This document shows, one piece after another, positions 23,420 to 36,774 of a DNA stretch of 64,000 nt (position 1 is its first letter; each line of letters starts with the position of its first letter). A program made the position numbers and the translations under genes. Location of the stretch: the NCBI GenBank assembly GCA_030267965.1, contig BRYA01000107.1:1-64000 (forward strand), given 5' to 3'. This stretch comes from Triparma columacea (lineage: Eukaryota; Sar; Bolidophyceae; Parmales; Triparmaceae). The notes beneath the pieces are model-generated. The model was not told the origin of the DNA. It searched no databases and saw only the letters and a list, made by a program, of their open reading frames with translations.

Positions 23420-26400
23420 ATGGCATCTCCCACAGCACTAACCGAGGATAAAATCCAGAGCTCCACCTCTACAAAACCTGATACAGCCCCAACGTCTACT
23501 CCAGCTGCTGGATTGAAGGTATTTGCCTCTGTTAAGAACATGCTTGAGACGGTGCAGGTGAGAATTGGCAAGATTATCACCCAAATTTCGCACAAGCGTT
23601 GAAACAAACCCTAATCGCCCCCATATCCCCCCCCCTCCACCCCTCCACCCCTTCACCCCACTAATGTACCTCGCAGAAGGTTGGCTGGAAGGATGCTGTG
23701 ACTTCCCTTGAGGTGAGGATGGTTGATGATCCTGGGGACGAGAGGCCCACGATGGGTTAAGCAGCAACAAACGTATAATAAGCTGACCCTCCCCTCCTCC
23801 CTCCCCTCTCCCCCCAAATAGTACGCCGGCGATTATATAACCACGTGCGAGCACGCCAGCACCTTTGTAGCCACTTACATGCAGCAGATCATCAGGTGAG
23901 TGAGGAGAGCCGAAGAGAACCTTATCCTGCGCAAAATACCACACACTGACCGTTTGCTGACTGTCGCTTTGCTTATCGCGATAACCACTTCGCTCCTTGC
24001 CTCCCAATTACCCAGCATCCTGCTCGACCAGGATTTTGTAAAGTTGAATTCTATGCCTGTGGAGCGGAACTGTGTCGAGCAGTCCTTGCAGAATGCCGTC
24101 AAGGTCATCGCGAAGGATTTAGACCGCGCAGTCAAATCCAACTCGAGATCTACGCTTCTCACCACACTTAGCATGATATTCAACCCTGCTAGGCTCTTTT
24201 ACCAGAAGGTAAGATTCGCGAGACATGCGCTTGGGGAGGCACAAAAACAAACGAAAACAAGGAAAACAGCGAAAATAATGAAAACAACAAAAGCAACAAG
24301 AAATACAAAGTATAACTAACTTCCTTGCTCCTCACTCTCACTCACTCACTCACTCACTCACCATTCCTTTTTACTTCAACCCTCGTAGTCCAAGAACAGC
24401 TACAACAATTCCTCTTCCTCCTCACCGTCCAACGACGGCTTCCGTTGCAGCCTGATTTCTTCCTTTACATCCATGGGCGGGACGGCCAACCTCGTCGCTT
24501 ACATTAAGGCCCGGCCACCCTCTGAACTCCTGGATTCCTCCAAGATTGGGCTCGAGACGCTCAACCTTCTCCTCCTCGGTGCGGAAACTTCTCTCAAGTA
24601 TTGTGATACCACTACTCGTCCGCACACCCCCCCTCCCCCGCCCCCCACGAGCCCGTACGATACTCCCCCTCCTACGCCCGAAAGGACCGCCCCTACCCCT
24701 GCCACCCCTTCAACACCCCCTGCCCAACCTGCAACTGACCCTCTGAGGGCCAACCTATCCCTCATTACGACCAAGCTGATCGACATCCTCCTTACCACCC
24801 CTGACTCCGAACTGAAGTCTCTTCCTCAGGAAAGCATTTCCGAAGTCATTTCCACCATCCAGACTCTCCACACTTCCCTCTCCCCCATCCCCCCAATCCC
24901 TACACTGCCTAGGAATCCGAGCATGAACAATATTATTTACGCGAATCTACCCCCATGTCCCCCGCGTGAGTTCTATTCCGACTTCATCTTCCCCTTCACC
25001 CTTAACCTTTTGAAATCCAAGTCACTGCCCTCCCGCCTTTACGGTTGGGAGTTCCTCACGAACCTCATCAAAACTGCCCAGTGCTACCGTCCGCCCCCTG
25101 TTTCCTACTCTGTGCAGGGGGCCGGCCTGGAGTGGGCCAACGGCACGTTCACATTCGCGAACGAAACAAAACCTGATGGTTCCGCCAAGTTCATCGCGGA
25201 GGCTCCCAAGTACACCATGACTGCCGTGAACGGCAAGGTCCTGACCCTCTTCCGCTGCCAGATGAGGTCGAACCACAAGTGGTGGTTCATATCCGAGGCC
25301 GATCCGGAGCAGCCGGGAACCGACAAGGACGTTGACTACTACCAGCACAAGTCCTCCAAGTATGAAGAGAAGATGCCCCCTGAGGTCGGCTGGATGATTT
25401 CTAAGTGTCCCGAGATGGCCCTCCGCGACCCTCCTCCCTTCCTTACCCCGATTATGAGGCCCGACTTCGAGACTCTCGAGTACCAGGTCGCTGCCTTCAT
25501 CATATCCGAGGACCTTCTTGGCCTCATCTTTGGCTCGCACCTTCACAGGGAGGTGCTCAGCAGGTCCCAACCGATTGTCAACTTCCTTGCCTCAATGGGC
25601 AAGGGCGCTCGCCCCTCCGAGGTTGATGCGGCGTCCTTCTCCCTCTCGATAAAGCACATTTCTCACATCTGGGAGACCGGGAAGAACCAGGGCGTCATGG
25701 AGAGCGACGAGATCTACAAACTGCTCGCATCTCTTCTCCCCTGCCTCGAGGAGGCTCAGGCCGAGGCAATGTTGACAATGATTGCCAGTACTCTCAAGGC
25801 ATCTTCCAACCTTTCTTCGCCCTCTCCCCTTCAGAGGGTTGGTTCTTTTTGTGAGGCCGTCGCAAAATACAAGCCTTCAATCTCTTCCGAAACCACTGCC
25901 TCTCTAATGGATCTCATGTGGGCAACGCTCGTATACCCGGCTACTACATCCAACCCTTTGAAAGCGAAGAAGCTCCTCGAGGACTACTTTTTCTCAGTCA
26001 TGCGATCCCATCATGAACTGAGAGATGTTTTCATCCGTCGCTGTATTGAGTCACTTTCGACTCCCCTCAAATCTGGAGCTGCCGTTGACGAGTCGTTGAC
26101 ATCGACAATTCTCTCATTATTCCATTCCCTTATGCAGTCGTCACCCGTCGACGATGTTGTTGAGTTCGTCGAGTCATCCGCCAAAATTCTGGACCTCCTT
26201 ATCAACGAGACCATCCAGTTCCTCAAGCGAACTGTCGACAATACGTCGAGCTCCTCGAAAAAGTACCAAACGCAGAACTTATCCCAGCGCCTTGCAATCT
26301 TGCGTTTCATTTATGGACAATCGGACAATGTCAGTATTGAGTTTATCAAGCTTAAGGAGTGCTGGGAGCTCACCGCCTCTTCAGTGAAGCTTCGTGAGGA

Positions 26401-29400
26401 GCTCCTTTCCTTTCTTTCTGAGGGGTCAGGTTTCGACTATCACCTTGCCTCCTCGCACTTAGACACCTCATACGGACCATCTTCCTTCCCCTACACAGGG
26501 ACTCCCGACGATTTCTCGTCTTTAAAGCCGGCCTTCTCCATCAAAGTTTGCCACGAAGTGTTCCAATCTTTAATATGCCAAGGGGTCGCCAAGAAGCACG
26601 ACGTTGTCACCGTCAAAGGGTATGAAAGCATTAAGAAAATTATTGACGGCCTCGACGATAACAAGGCGTTCATCAATTCGGAACGCCAAGACTCCAGCGA
26701 ACACCTTTACAAGGAGTTCCAGGAGTTGCTTTGGAGCATCGCACTCACCTCTGACTCGGACGAGGTCGTTGACTCCGCAGGCTCTAGGTTGCTGAACATG
26801 TACACCCAAGCCAATGGGGCAAAGTTTGTCGAAACTGTCTTCCAGGCGATGGCACAAAAGCTTCCTCACCCACCGACTGTCAACAGGTGCATGAAACTCC
26901 TCACCGCTTCCATGAAATGTGGGCTTGAATCCCAGTACGAGAAGATTATCTACCGCTTAGGCGCTATGAACGAGATCGATTGCAGAGCCGTCGTATCTTC
27001 TGTGCCTCATGGGTTGAAGTCAGCCGCTTGCAAGAAGTCCGTCACCGTGGAGCTCAAGTGGTTAGACCAGAATTCGGCAGCACGCAAGTCTGTGCATCCG
27101 AGTTATGCTCTCCAACTGCACCCCCTCGAAACCCTGGAATCTGTCTTGAGGAAAATCGCCTCTCTGACCGACATCGCTTTCAATCTCTTCAAGCCAATGT
27201 GCGTGATGCTGAAGCGTTCCAAGCCGAACATCAACAACACACCGATTGCCACCTCCCCCTACCACACTACCATGTCGGAGCTATTCGTGACGGACGGAAC
27301 GAAAATCATCCTCATGGTTCGCAAGCAACCTGAAAAAAGTTCGCAACAGTATCTGCTGAAGAAGCAGTACCAAGGGGACTCTTTGGATGTGAACGAGTTC
27401 TTCGGGGAAACGAAGCAGTCGGCAAAATATTTCAACTTGTTGCTGAAGAATTTGGAGGGGCTGGGGGACGATGACGGTGGCAAGGAGGCTAAGGCATTGA
27501 CTTGGGACTTCCTGAGGAGCATCCAGACGAACCACACTGTTGTCATGGAGGTAAAGGCAGCCGCAGGCCTTGTTTACAGCGAGAGCGGGGATTGCAACTG
27601 GGCGACTCTCCTGAGCCCTAAGACTCTACACAAGTCCGTCTACACAATGCAGGTGATCGACTTCCTGCTTCAGCCCTCGAACGAGATTGGTAACGACACT
27701 ACTATGGCGTCGAAGGTACTGATGGAGGAGCTTGCTGGATTTGCCGTGTCCTTCAAGAAGGCTTTCATTGCCACCGGGGGCTTCTCAGCGCTTTTGCAGT
27801 TTTTCATCGGGGATAGCAAGAGCGACAGTGCGGCTAAGGTCGGGATGGGGAACGCCGTCGCCCTCCGCGTTCTCAAATTTTGCCTTTTTGGCGACTTTGT
27901 CGAGAACAAGGTTAAAAATTCTTTGCTGAAGAACATCAAGGACCCCGCGCCACTGTTGAACAAGCTTGCCATGGCAGCGCTTGGAGACAGCAATGAGAAC
28001 TCCCTTAACATCTCCAACGACCGTGTCGTCCTCGACGCCGTGGAGATGCTCAGGTTGTTGCTCCTTAGTAGCCAGAATCTTGTTTCTGCATTTGTGAAAC
28101 TCAAGGGCAACCATGCAGAGAATTTGGTCATGAAGCTCTTGCTTAAAAAGGGAGGCAGGGGGAGTGGCGGAGCCAAGATAAGGGAGACCATGCACAACTT
28201 GATCATTGACGTTGAAGCTCTTGGAATTGTGGGGTTCGGTTGGTTCCTCAAGTGCTTGAGCGGGCTTGGAGTTGAAGACGACAATGTCGGGGAGTTCTTC
28301 AACGTCCTTAAGAAGCTCGTCAAGGGGAACATCGTGAAGAGCAGTTCAGGGGAAGAGAAGGCAGTTGGACCGAGTGCCAAGTTGTTGGCCGATTTGGGCA
28401 CGAGAACTTGCACCAAATTAATCGAACTTGGGAAGGACGCAAAGTCTGGCGGCAACCCTGCAGTCTTGAATGGGTGCCTTTCCCTCATTAGGAGGCTTCT
28501 CGAGACCAAAGTGGAAGGCGGCGGAATCAACTGCCTCGGAGAAGGCTGCGAGCTCATTGCGAAGGCGAGGGACAGCAAAGCTTTCTTGGGAAGGGTCGTA
28601 TCGACGCTCGAGAAGCTGACCTTGAAATCTGACGGGAAGGCGCGAGTTTTAGGCAGCTTGGTAGGGCTGCTCTTTGAAGACTTTCTCTTTGCAATTGGGG
28701 ACAAGGGGAAGAAGCCAATTTGCACAGGCGAGGAGTCGAGAAGGTGCGCGTTCGCCGTGCTCCTGGCCTGCGCGAGAGCCGACGCGACGGGATCGGTGGT
28801 CAGTGTGATTATTGAGAAGGTCGGGGCCATGGTAGACAAGGGCGAGGCTGGCTTGAGGAATAAGTACGGTTTCATGGTCAGTAGCGACGGCAAAAGTGAA
28901 GGCATGATGAGCGGTCTGAAAAACCAGGGTTGCACTTGCTACATGAACAGCCTCTTGCAGCAGCTCTTCATGATGAAGGACTTGAGAGACTCACTCTGCG
29001 ACGCCCCAATTTCCAAGAAATTGAGGGGCGGGCTTGGAGTGGGGGATGAGGGAGGCAAGGGGATGGTCGGCAAGAGGCTGAGCATCTTTTGGGAGACTGG
29101 GGGGAGCTTCGACTGCAAAGTAACAAGCTTCGACGGAAAGACGGGGATGCATACCATTAAGTACGACGTCCAAAAGAGGCCCAGGGAGCTGGGAAGCATG
29201 GGAGCGTACGGGAACTACCACCAGAGAACCCCCAACGTATCGACCGATGATATGCTGAGGGCGTGGAATCTCGAGGAGAGGGAGGTTGAACTATTCTTGA
29301 CCGAGGGTCGCCCGGGAAGGGAGACTGGAAACTTTCAGCAGCTCAAGGGCGGGGAAAAGCCGCACGGGGAGGGGAGGCAGGGCCAGGGAGGCGGGGAAAT

Positions 29401-32400
29401 GAGCGGAGAGAGCGAAGGGAAGAAGGACAAGGGGGCGGAAGGAGAGGACGCTGAGGGGGAGGACGAGGAGACGGAGGATGAGAGGAAGAGTAGGAGGATG
29501 CTCGAGGAGCTACAGAAGACGTTTGTCCACCTGAGCAAAAGCGAGAAGCGATGCTATGACCCAAGGAGCCTGGTTGAAGCGAGTGACTGCCTGAGGCTGG
29601 AGTATGAAGTCTGGCAGCAGAACGATGCCTCCGAATACCAGACGAAGCTCCTTGACTCCCTGGAGATTGCCCTCAAGAAGCACGCTCCCAAGCACTGCGA
29701 TTACCTCACGGAGAAGTTTCGCATGGGCATTACAAAACAGAAGATCTGCAAAGAATGCGGCCTAAAAACGAACCGCGAAGAGGTCGTCGTGAACTTAGAA
29801 GGCCCGGTGAGGGGAAGGAGCGAGATCCTCGAGCTTATCGAAGGCTACTGCTCCGAGGAGCTCATGGACGGGGACAACAAGGTCAGTTGCGAAGCTTGCG
29901 ACAAGAAGACCGACACCATCCTGAGGACGTGCATCAGCAAGCTTCCAAAGGTGCTCACTGTAAGCTTGAAGCGGTTTGACTTGGATTACACTACTTTCGA
30001 GACTGTCAAGTTGAACTCCAGAATGGAGTTCGGCACGACGCTGAACATGAAGAAGTACACCCTTGAGGGCTTTGAGATGATGGACAAGTATAAGGCCGAG
30101 TTAAAGTCCAAGGAAAAGAGCGGAGACGTAGAGGGCGGAGGGGACGAGGACGAGAAGCAACTCGAGGATAGCGAGGAAAACATTGCGGTTGACACGAGCG
30201 CAATAATCGACCCCCTTGAGGCGCTCAGTGACGCGGGCAACGAGTATAAGCTCAGCGGCGTTCTTGTACATGCAGGCGTGGCCCAGGGGGGGCATTACTA
30301 CAGCTTCATAAAAGATAGGGATAGTGGGACTTGGTTTAAGTTTGACGACGACGACGTCACTCCATTTGACCTAGCGAACCTCGAAACCGAGTGCTTTGGG
30401 GGAAAGATGATGAAGGAGAGCAAGTGGCCCAACGGCACTGTCAACAACGTCGAGACCGAGCGGTACGCGAATGCCCTCATGCTATTCTACGAGAAGGTCG
30501 AGGAGGACATCGGCAAGGGCGAGAAGGTAGAGGGGAAGGAGAGGGTTGATAAGGAGAAGGCGGAGAAGGACCCTGGGGTTGCCAGCGACTCTGTCAGTGG
30601 CAAGGAGGCGTTCGAAAGTGTCGTACAGAAGGACAACGATACCCACATTCGGTATAGTTACCTCTTTGACGCCGAACTCTCGGCGTTCTTGAGAAACATA
30701 GTCCTCTTGGGCACCCAACCACAGAATACGTGGAGTTTGGTAGTGCCCCAGAGTGCAATCGCGTTCTTCTTCGATATCTTTTTGCACGGAACGACAACGA
30801 ACAAAAACCTCAAGATGTGGACTGACGTTCTTCTAAAGGCACTGGGGACCAACGAGGAGGTTTGCATCTGGTTCTGTTCCGAGCTCGCTGAAAGGAGCAA
30901 GAGAAAGAGCGGGAATTGGTTGAGGCAGGTTGGCAGCGACTGCATCGACAGCGGCAGCAGGGAGGCTGGGTTGAAGCTCATTGCCTGCGGAATGAGGAAT
31001 TGCATCGAAGCGAGCAAGAAGGAGGAGAGTAAGCTCATGGTTTGGACAGAGAGCTGGAAGAAGCAGACCGCGGGCTTGATGATGGGGGGCTCAGGATTTG
31101 CCGTTCCGACAACTCTGATGGGTGACATGGCGCAGTTTGAGAATTGGAAGACTGCGGGGTCGAGCGTTGGAGCGATTCTTGGATTTGTCAACCAGCTGCT
31201 GGAGGAATTCGTCATGTACTCCAAGGACGGGGTTGAGCTCTTGAACTTTGTTGAGGAGCTGACAATGACCGAGGGCATGAGGGAGGCCCTGGTGAGCAGT
31301 CACGCGATTGGCAGGGTGGTAACGCTGTTGATGCGCGAGGCTGCCCCCGGGGCTCTGAAGGATGCATATCCCGGTTGTTGCCTCAGCGGCGACGCCATCG
31401 AACTCATGAGGGGCGGGGGTACCGGTGGCGTGGGGGCGCACGGTCAAATGATTGGTTACGGCGCGGTTGGAATGACAGGAATCGGCGGGGGAGGCGAGGA
31501 CGACATCAATGCCGCGCTTCTTGGTTTGTTCGGAGCCCTGGCAAATGTCAAGGGCGTCCACAAGGCGCCGATCTCCGTTGGCGGCACCATCACCGACAAG
31601 GCCAAGGCCGCCTTCACGGAAATGTGGGACTCGTGCAGGGACGGAAAGGTGGGGATGGACTTGAAGAGCATCGAGAACTGTATGGTATTGTGCGGAGTTC
31701 AGCTCAACAACGTGCACGCTTACCAGGTGTCAACCATTCTCAACAAATACGATACCGTTGTCGAAAGTGACGGAGAGAAGTGCCTCACTTTGGAAGGCTT
31801 TCTCAGGTACCACAAGGAGACTGTGCTCACGAATGAGGAACAATTGAGGAACGATCTCAATACGTTTGGATTTAGGAGGGACTTGAGCAAGAGGGAGGAA
31901 GTCTTCGTCAAGGGGGACGGGTCAGGCTTGAAGCTGAGTGTTGGCATCCTTGAGGCTGCTGCGCTGGATACTGGGGGCAAGAGTGGCGGTGACTTCGGGG
32001 AGCTGACAGAGGTTGGACTGATGGAATTGCAGCTTTGGGCCACTTGCTTCAGGTGCGACGAGGGCTTGGCAGCCTCCGTCCTTGCTGCATGCTTCGTTGG
32101 GAACCCAAAGGGGGTCGGTACTCTCATTAACAACATTTTAGTGGGACTCTTTGATAGTATTGGCCAATGGAACTTCACGCAGACGGCAGTAGTGTATGGG
32201 AAGATTCTGACGGTGCTGGCTTGCATCCCTGACGACTTCCAAGAGGAGAGACTCGCGGTCATTTTGCAGAGCAAGCACGAGATCAAGGGAGTCGCTGTAG
32301 GTCTCATCCCAATGGCGAGGGAATTTGCCATGAACAACAGCAGGTACGCCAACCAGACCGTCCACGGGGATAGTAAAGGCCCTGCGTACACTTACATTGA

Positions 32401-33028
32401 CATCATAAAGAGAATGAGGGAGAGCCAGAAGGTCAAGGATTTCATGGCGGACGAAGGGAGGATTGCTGCTTGGAAGTGGATGGAGCAGTGGCTGACGGCA
32501 GATATAAGGGAGGGAGAGGGAAGGGGCGCAGGGATAACCGGGGTTGAAGGAGGGAACAATACTTTTGACAGCGACAGTGATGAGGACATCGGACCTGTTT
32601 TGGTGGAAGGGGCGGGGGTAGAAGCGGTGAATGGAAGATATGGATTCAGCGGAATATTTGATAAGGTCGGGAAGTGGACTAAGGAGGGCACAGATATGAA
32701 CGGGACCATGTGTCTGTACAGGTGCAAGTTGAACGACGACAGCAGGAGGTGGTACATTTCGGTTGTCCCCAGGGGCAGGAACCCCGGGACTAAGGACGAC
32801 GAAGATTACTACCAGAACTACATGACGAGGGGTGCGGGGCACGGATTATTGCCCCCTGTAAACGATTGGGTCCCAGTTTTGAAGCACAATGGGCTGGGGG
32901 TCGCCCCCGGGCCAACCGTGGTTTTGGCTGAAGCCCAGGTGCAGGCGGAAGGACATAGCTCCAATTTTGGGGGGGGGGATGATGATGACGACATATATGA
33001 GGATGTACCAGAGCTGAGCTATGTATAA
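23420..33028 (+). CDS. Giant ubiquitin-specific protease (USP9X/USP34-like size)
   Basis: Five exons: 23420-23557, 23677-23712, 23822-23895, 24016-24208, 24389-33028; about 3,026 aa. The four small 5' exons keep frame into the 8.6-kb last exon. The long N-terminal half is alpha-helical, with a ubiquitin-like segment near aa 1055-1128. The USP catalytic domain begins at the Cys box GLKNQGCTCYMNSLLQQ (aa about 1657) and contains the zinc CxxC pairs CKEC (1934) and CEAC (1982) and the His box HAGVAQGGHYYSF (about 2108). A Tudor-like insert (VGKRLSIFWETGG...) and an acidic, charged stretch lie between the Cys box and the core. An EF-hand-like segment is near 2552-2628. A domain with WANGTF/CLYRC/WYIS/PGTKDDEDYY motifs occurs at aa about 388-498 and again at 2887-3002. 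It removes ubiquitin from substrates; the targets are unknown. Confidence 0.88.
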
Positions 33029-33232
33029 GCTCGAGCGAAGAAGAGCAGCGCGCGTGGGATGTGTGTGTGGCGGTGGTGGCGGGTAATCGACGAACATAAT
33101 TTCAGATAAATTGTTGTGATTTTTCTTTTTGAGAGTCAGCAAGTAAATATCTAGTTTAAAATCTATCCGGAAATTCTTCGTCCCCCAATCCGACGCACCC
33201 CTGTATGTCTCCCCTCAAATCTCAAATCCCTT

Positions 33233-35480
33233 TTAATCAAGATAATCCTGCGGTTTCTTGCTGAACCCCGCAACCCTCTCAATCTCCTTCATGATCCTCA
33301 AGCACTCCTCATCCCTCCAAAGTGGTGTCATGACCGCCACGCTCATAGGCAACCCTTCGCTCTCCTTCATCTGTTCCTGCGCCTTCCTCGCCCAGTGGTC
33401 CCACTGAGAGTCAGGGATGAAGTCCATATCGTAATGCTGTTCGTCCCTCGTAATCGTCGTGACCGGGACCGTCCCGGCCGGCCACAGCAGGAGGTTCGCC
33501 AGCAGGGTGTAGCTGAAAGCTCCCGTCAGGTCCCCGCTGGTCCCGCACTTGAGCGCTGGGAGGGGCAGGGCGACGTGCAGGAACCCGTCGACACCGAGAG
33601 CGGTGGCCTTCTCCTCCCAGGCGGAACGCATGGCGTTGAGGTCAGCCATGCGCTGCCAGTAGTCATATGCGGAGATGCCGCCGGAACGACCGGCGGAGAC
33701 GAGGCGGGAACGACGGTCGTTCATGAGGGTGGCGACTAGGGGGCGGAGGAAGTTGGGAAGGCTGGAAGCCATTTTTAGGATCTTGTAGGGCGGTATGAGG
33801 TCCTGCGCGGGAGTAATGTGTGTGAGGTGGAGGGGCGAGGGTACAGTTGCATGAGTGCGTAGGCCTCAGGCATCTTGTATGGGTATTTTGTTTTCTGCTC
33901 GACCCCCCCCCCCAAAAAGCTCCTCACCTCTCCCTCAAGTCCTTCGTGGAAGCACCTCATATCACCTTCCGCCGCCGCCAGCGCCACGTACAGCGCGTAC
34001 GTTTCGGCTCCGTTCCCAGGGAATTTGATCTCCTCCACATCGTGTCCCTCATGCCTGAGCTTGTCCACAGTCTCCTCGAGCGCACGGAGGGCGGCCTCGC
34101 AAGGGTGGAACCACCCGTCGGTCTTGAAGTAGGCCAGCTTGAGCTGCGGAAGAAGGGCGAAGGCACAGAACGAACGGGTGGGTGTCAGATCTGGGAATGG
34201 GCCTTGCTCCTCAGCCTTTCATTTTTGCTGTTGCTGCTTCATTCTCACCTTGTCCTCCTTCTTATACGTCTTCTTGTCGAAAACCTTGGCCACGACGTTC
34301 TTGTCCTTCTTGAAGTGCTCCTCCGTCCACACCGCCTCGCAGAAGAGTGCGCAGTCATCCACTGTTCTGGCCAAAGGCCCCGGCGTGCTCGGGATGACGA
34401 TCCCCGGCCCATGCCTATTGTCCTTCCTCGGAGCCATGCAACCCTTCTTGCTGATCCTCCCCGGAGAAGGCTTGAAGCCCGCGATCCCGCAGAAGGAGGC
34501 TGGGATCCTTATGCTCCCCCCCACGTCGCTCCCCACGGCGAGGGGAACGCAACCGGTGGCCACCAGCGCTCCCTCCCCCCCCGACGATCCCCCGGGGGTC
34601 CGGGTCTTGTCCCAGGGGTTGAGAGTCTCCCCCCAGACGTTGTTGGCGGACTCGGGGAGCATCATGCACTGAGACACATTTCCCCTGACGATGGGGATGG
34701 CCCCCTGGGATCTAAGGGTGGCGACGAGGGTAGAGTCAACCTCGCTCCGGTGCTCTTCGAGGGTGCGGACGGCGAGGCCCCCGGTCTGGAGGCAGCCCCT
34801 GACCCCGATGCAGTCCTTCACCGATATCGGGACATTGCGGAGCAGGGCGGTGGCGGCGGGGGGCTTCTTGAACTGCCTGGAAGCCTGCCTGAAGCCGTCG
34901 GCGTAGAGCTCCTCGGCGGTAGCGTTTATGCCACCATCGTTGCGGTAGCTGCACAGGTTGGCAGTGCGGGATGATAAGGAGGACACAACGTCGCGGGGAT
35001 CGAGGGTGGTAGATGTGGCGATAGAGGCAGCGGTGAGGCTAGAAAAGGTAGAGTGGGTGTGAGAGGTGGAGGAGAAGTGGTTGAAGCAGTTCGTGTGATC
35101 TAGGTAGGCAAAGCGGCGAGTGATGAGGTGAGTGATGAGGTGAGTGATGAGGTGAGTGATGAGGTGAGTGAAGTCCTCTCCAATCTCTCTCTAATCTCCC
35201 CCCCCTAACCCCCCTTACCTTTATTGTCCCTGGTTTCCCTTGCCCGCTTGGTGGCTTCCCTTAGATATGATGCTCTTTTCCTTTTTCGAATCGATTTGGA
35301 AATGATATATACGCAGAATGTAACAAAAATTACAATACCAGCAGCTTTGAGAGTTTCCTGGTTATAATATATTGCATAGGGCTGCAAAAGTGGATGATCC
35401 AAAAACCCGTCGAAAGGACCTGTTGAAGAGCAGGAAGATTGGGGGACTTCTGCGGGGGCTGCTTTTCGTAAGAAATTCAT
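33233..35480 (-). CDS. Membrane-anchored FAAH-like amidase
   Basis: Four exons: 35480-35219, 35099-34249, 34143-33928, 33802-33233; 632 aa. Exon 1 encodes an N-terminal region with one transmembrane helix (AGIVIFVTFCVYIIS) and a basic helix, as in fatty acid amide hydrolases. The amidase signature is intact: Lys182 in VPISVKDCIG, cis-Ser in TPGGSSGGEGA (about 259) and nucleophile Ser283 in GSDVGGSIRIPA, with spacing close to FAAH. The C-terminal exons complete the fold (LPLPALKCGTSGD, PAGTVPVTTITRDE, GLPMSVAVM). The enzyme probably hydrolyses fatty acid amides or related lipid amides at a membrane. The join of exon 1 is inferred: it uses acceptor CTACCTAG at 35100 and puts a 12-bp repeat in the intron. 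Without it no ATG lies in frame. Confidence 0.75.
35119..35170 (+). repeat. 12-bp tandem repeat inside an amidase intron
   Basis: About four copies of TGATGAGGTGAG occur between 35119 and 35170. On the minus strand the array would encode LITH repeats if translated. A better acceptor (pyrimidine-rich, CTACCTAG) lies downstream on the coding strand, so the array is placed in intron 1. Confidence 0.7.
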
Positions 35481-35736
35481 TGTTGAAATTGATTGGAAGG
35501 CGAGGCGACGTAAGTACAACGTGAGTCTATTTAGATAAAGGGTGGTATTGAGAGGATAATATTTATTTGGGTTTTGGAGTCGGATTGTCGGATTGAATAA
35601 TTTATGATCTTCTTCACAGGCGCCCCGTTGAGAAAACTCTATTTTTTCGTCTTTCAATCCTCATTACCATTTGATTACTTAAATTGTGTGCTTCCGCAGA
35701 ACTTTATCCAACGTCATGAAGTTGGCATCCTTGTCA

Positions 35737-36444
35737 CTATAGTAGAAACTCCGATACTGCAACAAGAGCCACGGCGAAGCCCCCAATCATCGTTGCAAGT
35801 GACGCGCCTACGCTCGACGCAGGACTTGAGCCCGGGCAAGCCGGATCAGGATAATTGCTGTTTGCGTCACCCTTGCTGAACGCAGGGCATTCATCTTTAG
35901 CTTCGAATGCGGTAGAATCTTCCGCGGCACAGTCGTCCTTGCTCCACACAGCCTCGTAGCAGAAACCGTCGGCACATGTAGCTGCTGCAGTGAACCTTCC
36001 AAATTCTGGACAGTTGTACGGCGAAATGACCGAGTTTGAAGATAAAATGTACGGCACCCAACACCTCGTATCTAGAGGGTTGGGGTTAGCACATGGTTGG
36101 CTGTATACAGAGAAGTCCTCGTCGCATCTAATCTTCCCACTACCGTCTGCTAGTGGCATATCATAGCAGAAGACCATCTTAGGGAAGGTAGTAGTATGGT
36201 TAGTGCTTCCGTTCCACGGGCTTGTGCTTCCAGGGACAGTACACCCATGGCTGTTACCCGTCAATGCCATGGATGAAACGTGGTTCCAGCAATCGCAAGT
36301 CTCAAGGGACAAGCTGTATGTACTACAGCTTTGAGCTGATGCGGGTTGGAGAATCATGGATAAACCAAGTAATGCAAGAATAAGAGTCTTTGTAGTAGCA
36401 TGACGGTCGCCTTTGAGCGTTTTTTGAGAACGTGTAGTTTCCAT
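35737..36444 (-). CDS. Cys-rich surface protein, probably GPI-anchored
   Basis: This single-exon gene encodes 235 aa. After a basic N-terminus there is a signal peptide (KTLILALLGLSMILQPASAQ). The mature part carries about 16 cysteines and several N-glycosylation sequons (NGST, NHTT). The C-terminus is Ser/Pro/Gly followed by a hydrophobic tail with no basic residues (SSVGASLATMIGGFAVALVA), the layout of a GPI-attachment signal. No family is recognised. The start ATG at 36444 is supported by the signal peptide behind it. The protein is likely a cell-surface or vesicle protein; its function is unknown. It is divergent from the next gene, with a 330-bp shared upstream region. Confidence 0.65.
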   Translation of the reverse strand: METTRSQKTLKGDRHATTKTLILALLGLSMILQPASAQSCSTYSLSLETCDCWNHVSSMALTGNSHGCTVPGSTSPWNGSTNHTTTFPKMVFCYDMPLADGSGKIRCDEDFSVYSQPCANPNPLDTRCWVPYILSSNSVISPYNCPEFGRFTAAATCADGFCYEAVWSKDDCAAEDSTAFEAKDECPAFSKGDANSNYPDPACPGSSPASSVGASLATMIGGFAVALVAVSEFLL

Positions 36445-36774
36445 AGTATATAATATGCGACAGAAGTGAGGTTAGGAGGAAAGAAGTTGAGAATTCTGTT
36501 GATATCCGCAGTTCTTCGAATCTTCGAAAATGGGCTGGGGGCTGGGGTTTGGAAGTTTGGATTTTGGCATTTGGTCCCCTGTTTCTTGGCTTACACTACA
36601 CAATCTAAATACCGTCTAATCCTCATCTCATCCCCATCAACACAATATTCACTAATTGTCCCAATATTGTCCACTACTACACCACTATTCTCTTCCCAAA
36701 CACTTAACTTGCCTTCGACGACCTTAAAAACCTCCTTTACCCACATCCATTTTACATCTCATCTTACACTAAAT
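36445..36774. promoter_or_regulatory. Divergent intergenic region
   Basis: These 330 bp lie between the divergent Cys-rich gene and the 351-aa gene. An open frame on the plus strand extends back through most of it but has no ATG before 36775. The composition (CA- and TC-rich, few G) resembles 5' UTR or promoter rather than coding. No recognisable regulatory motif was found. Confidence 0.4.

Noticed and set aside
35101..35170. Coding LITH repeat at the N-terminus of the amidase
   Set aside because: No ATG is in frame and a better pyrimidine-rich acceptor lies downstream, so the repeat is intronic.
36466..36774. N-terminal extension of the 351-aa protein
   Set aside because: The open frame before 36775 has no ATG and its composition is like a promoter or UTR.
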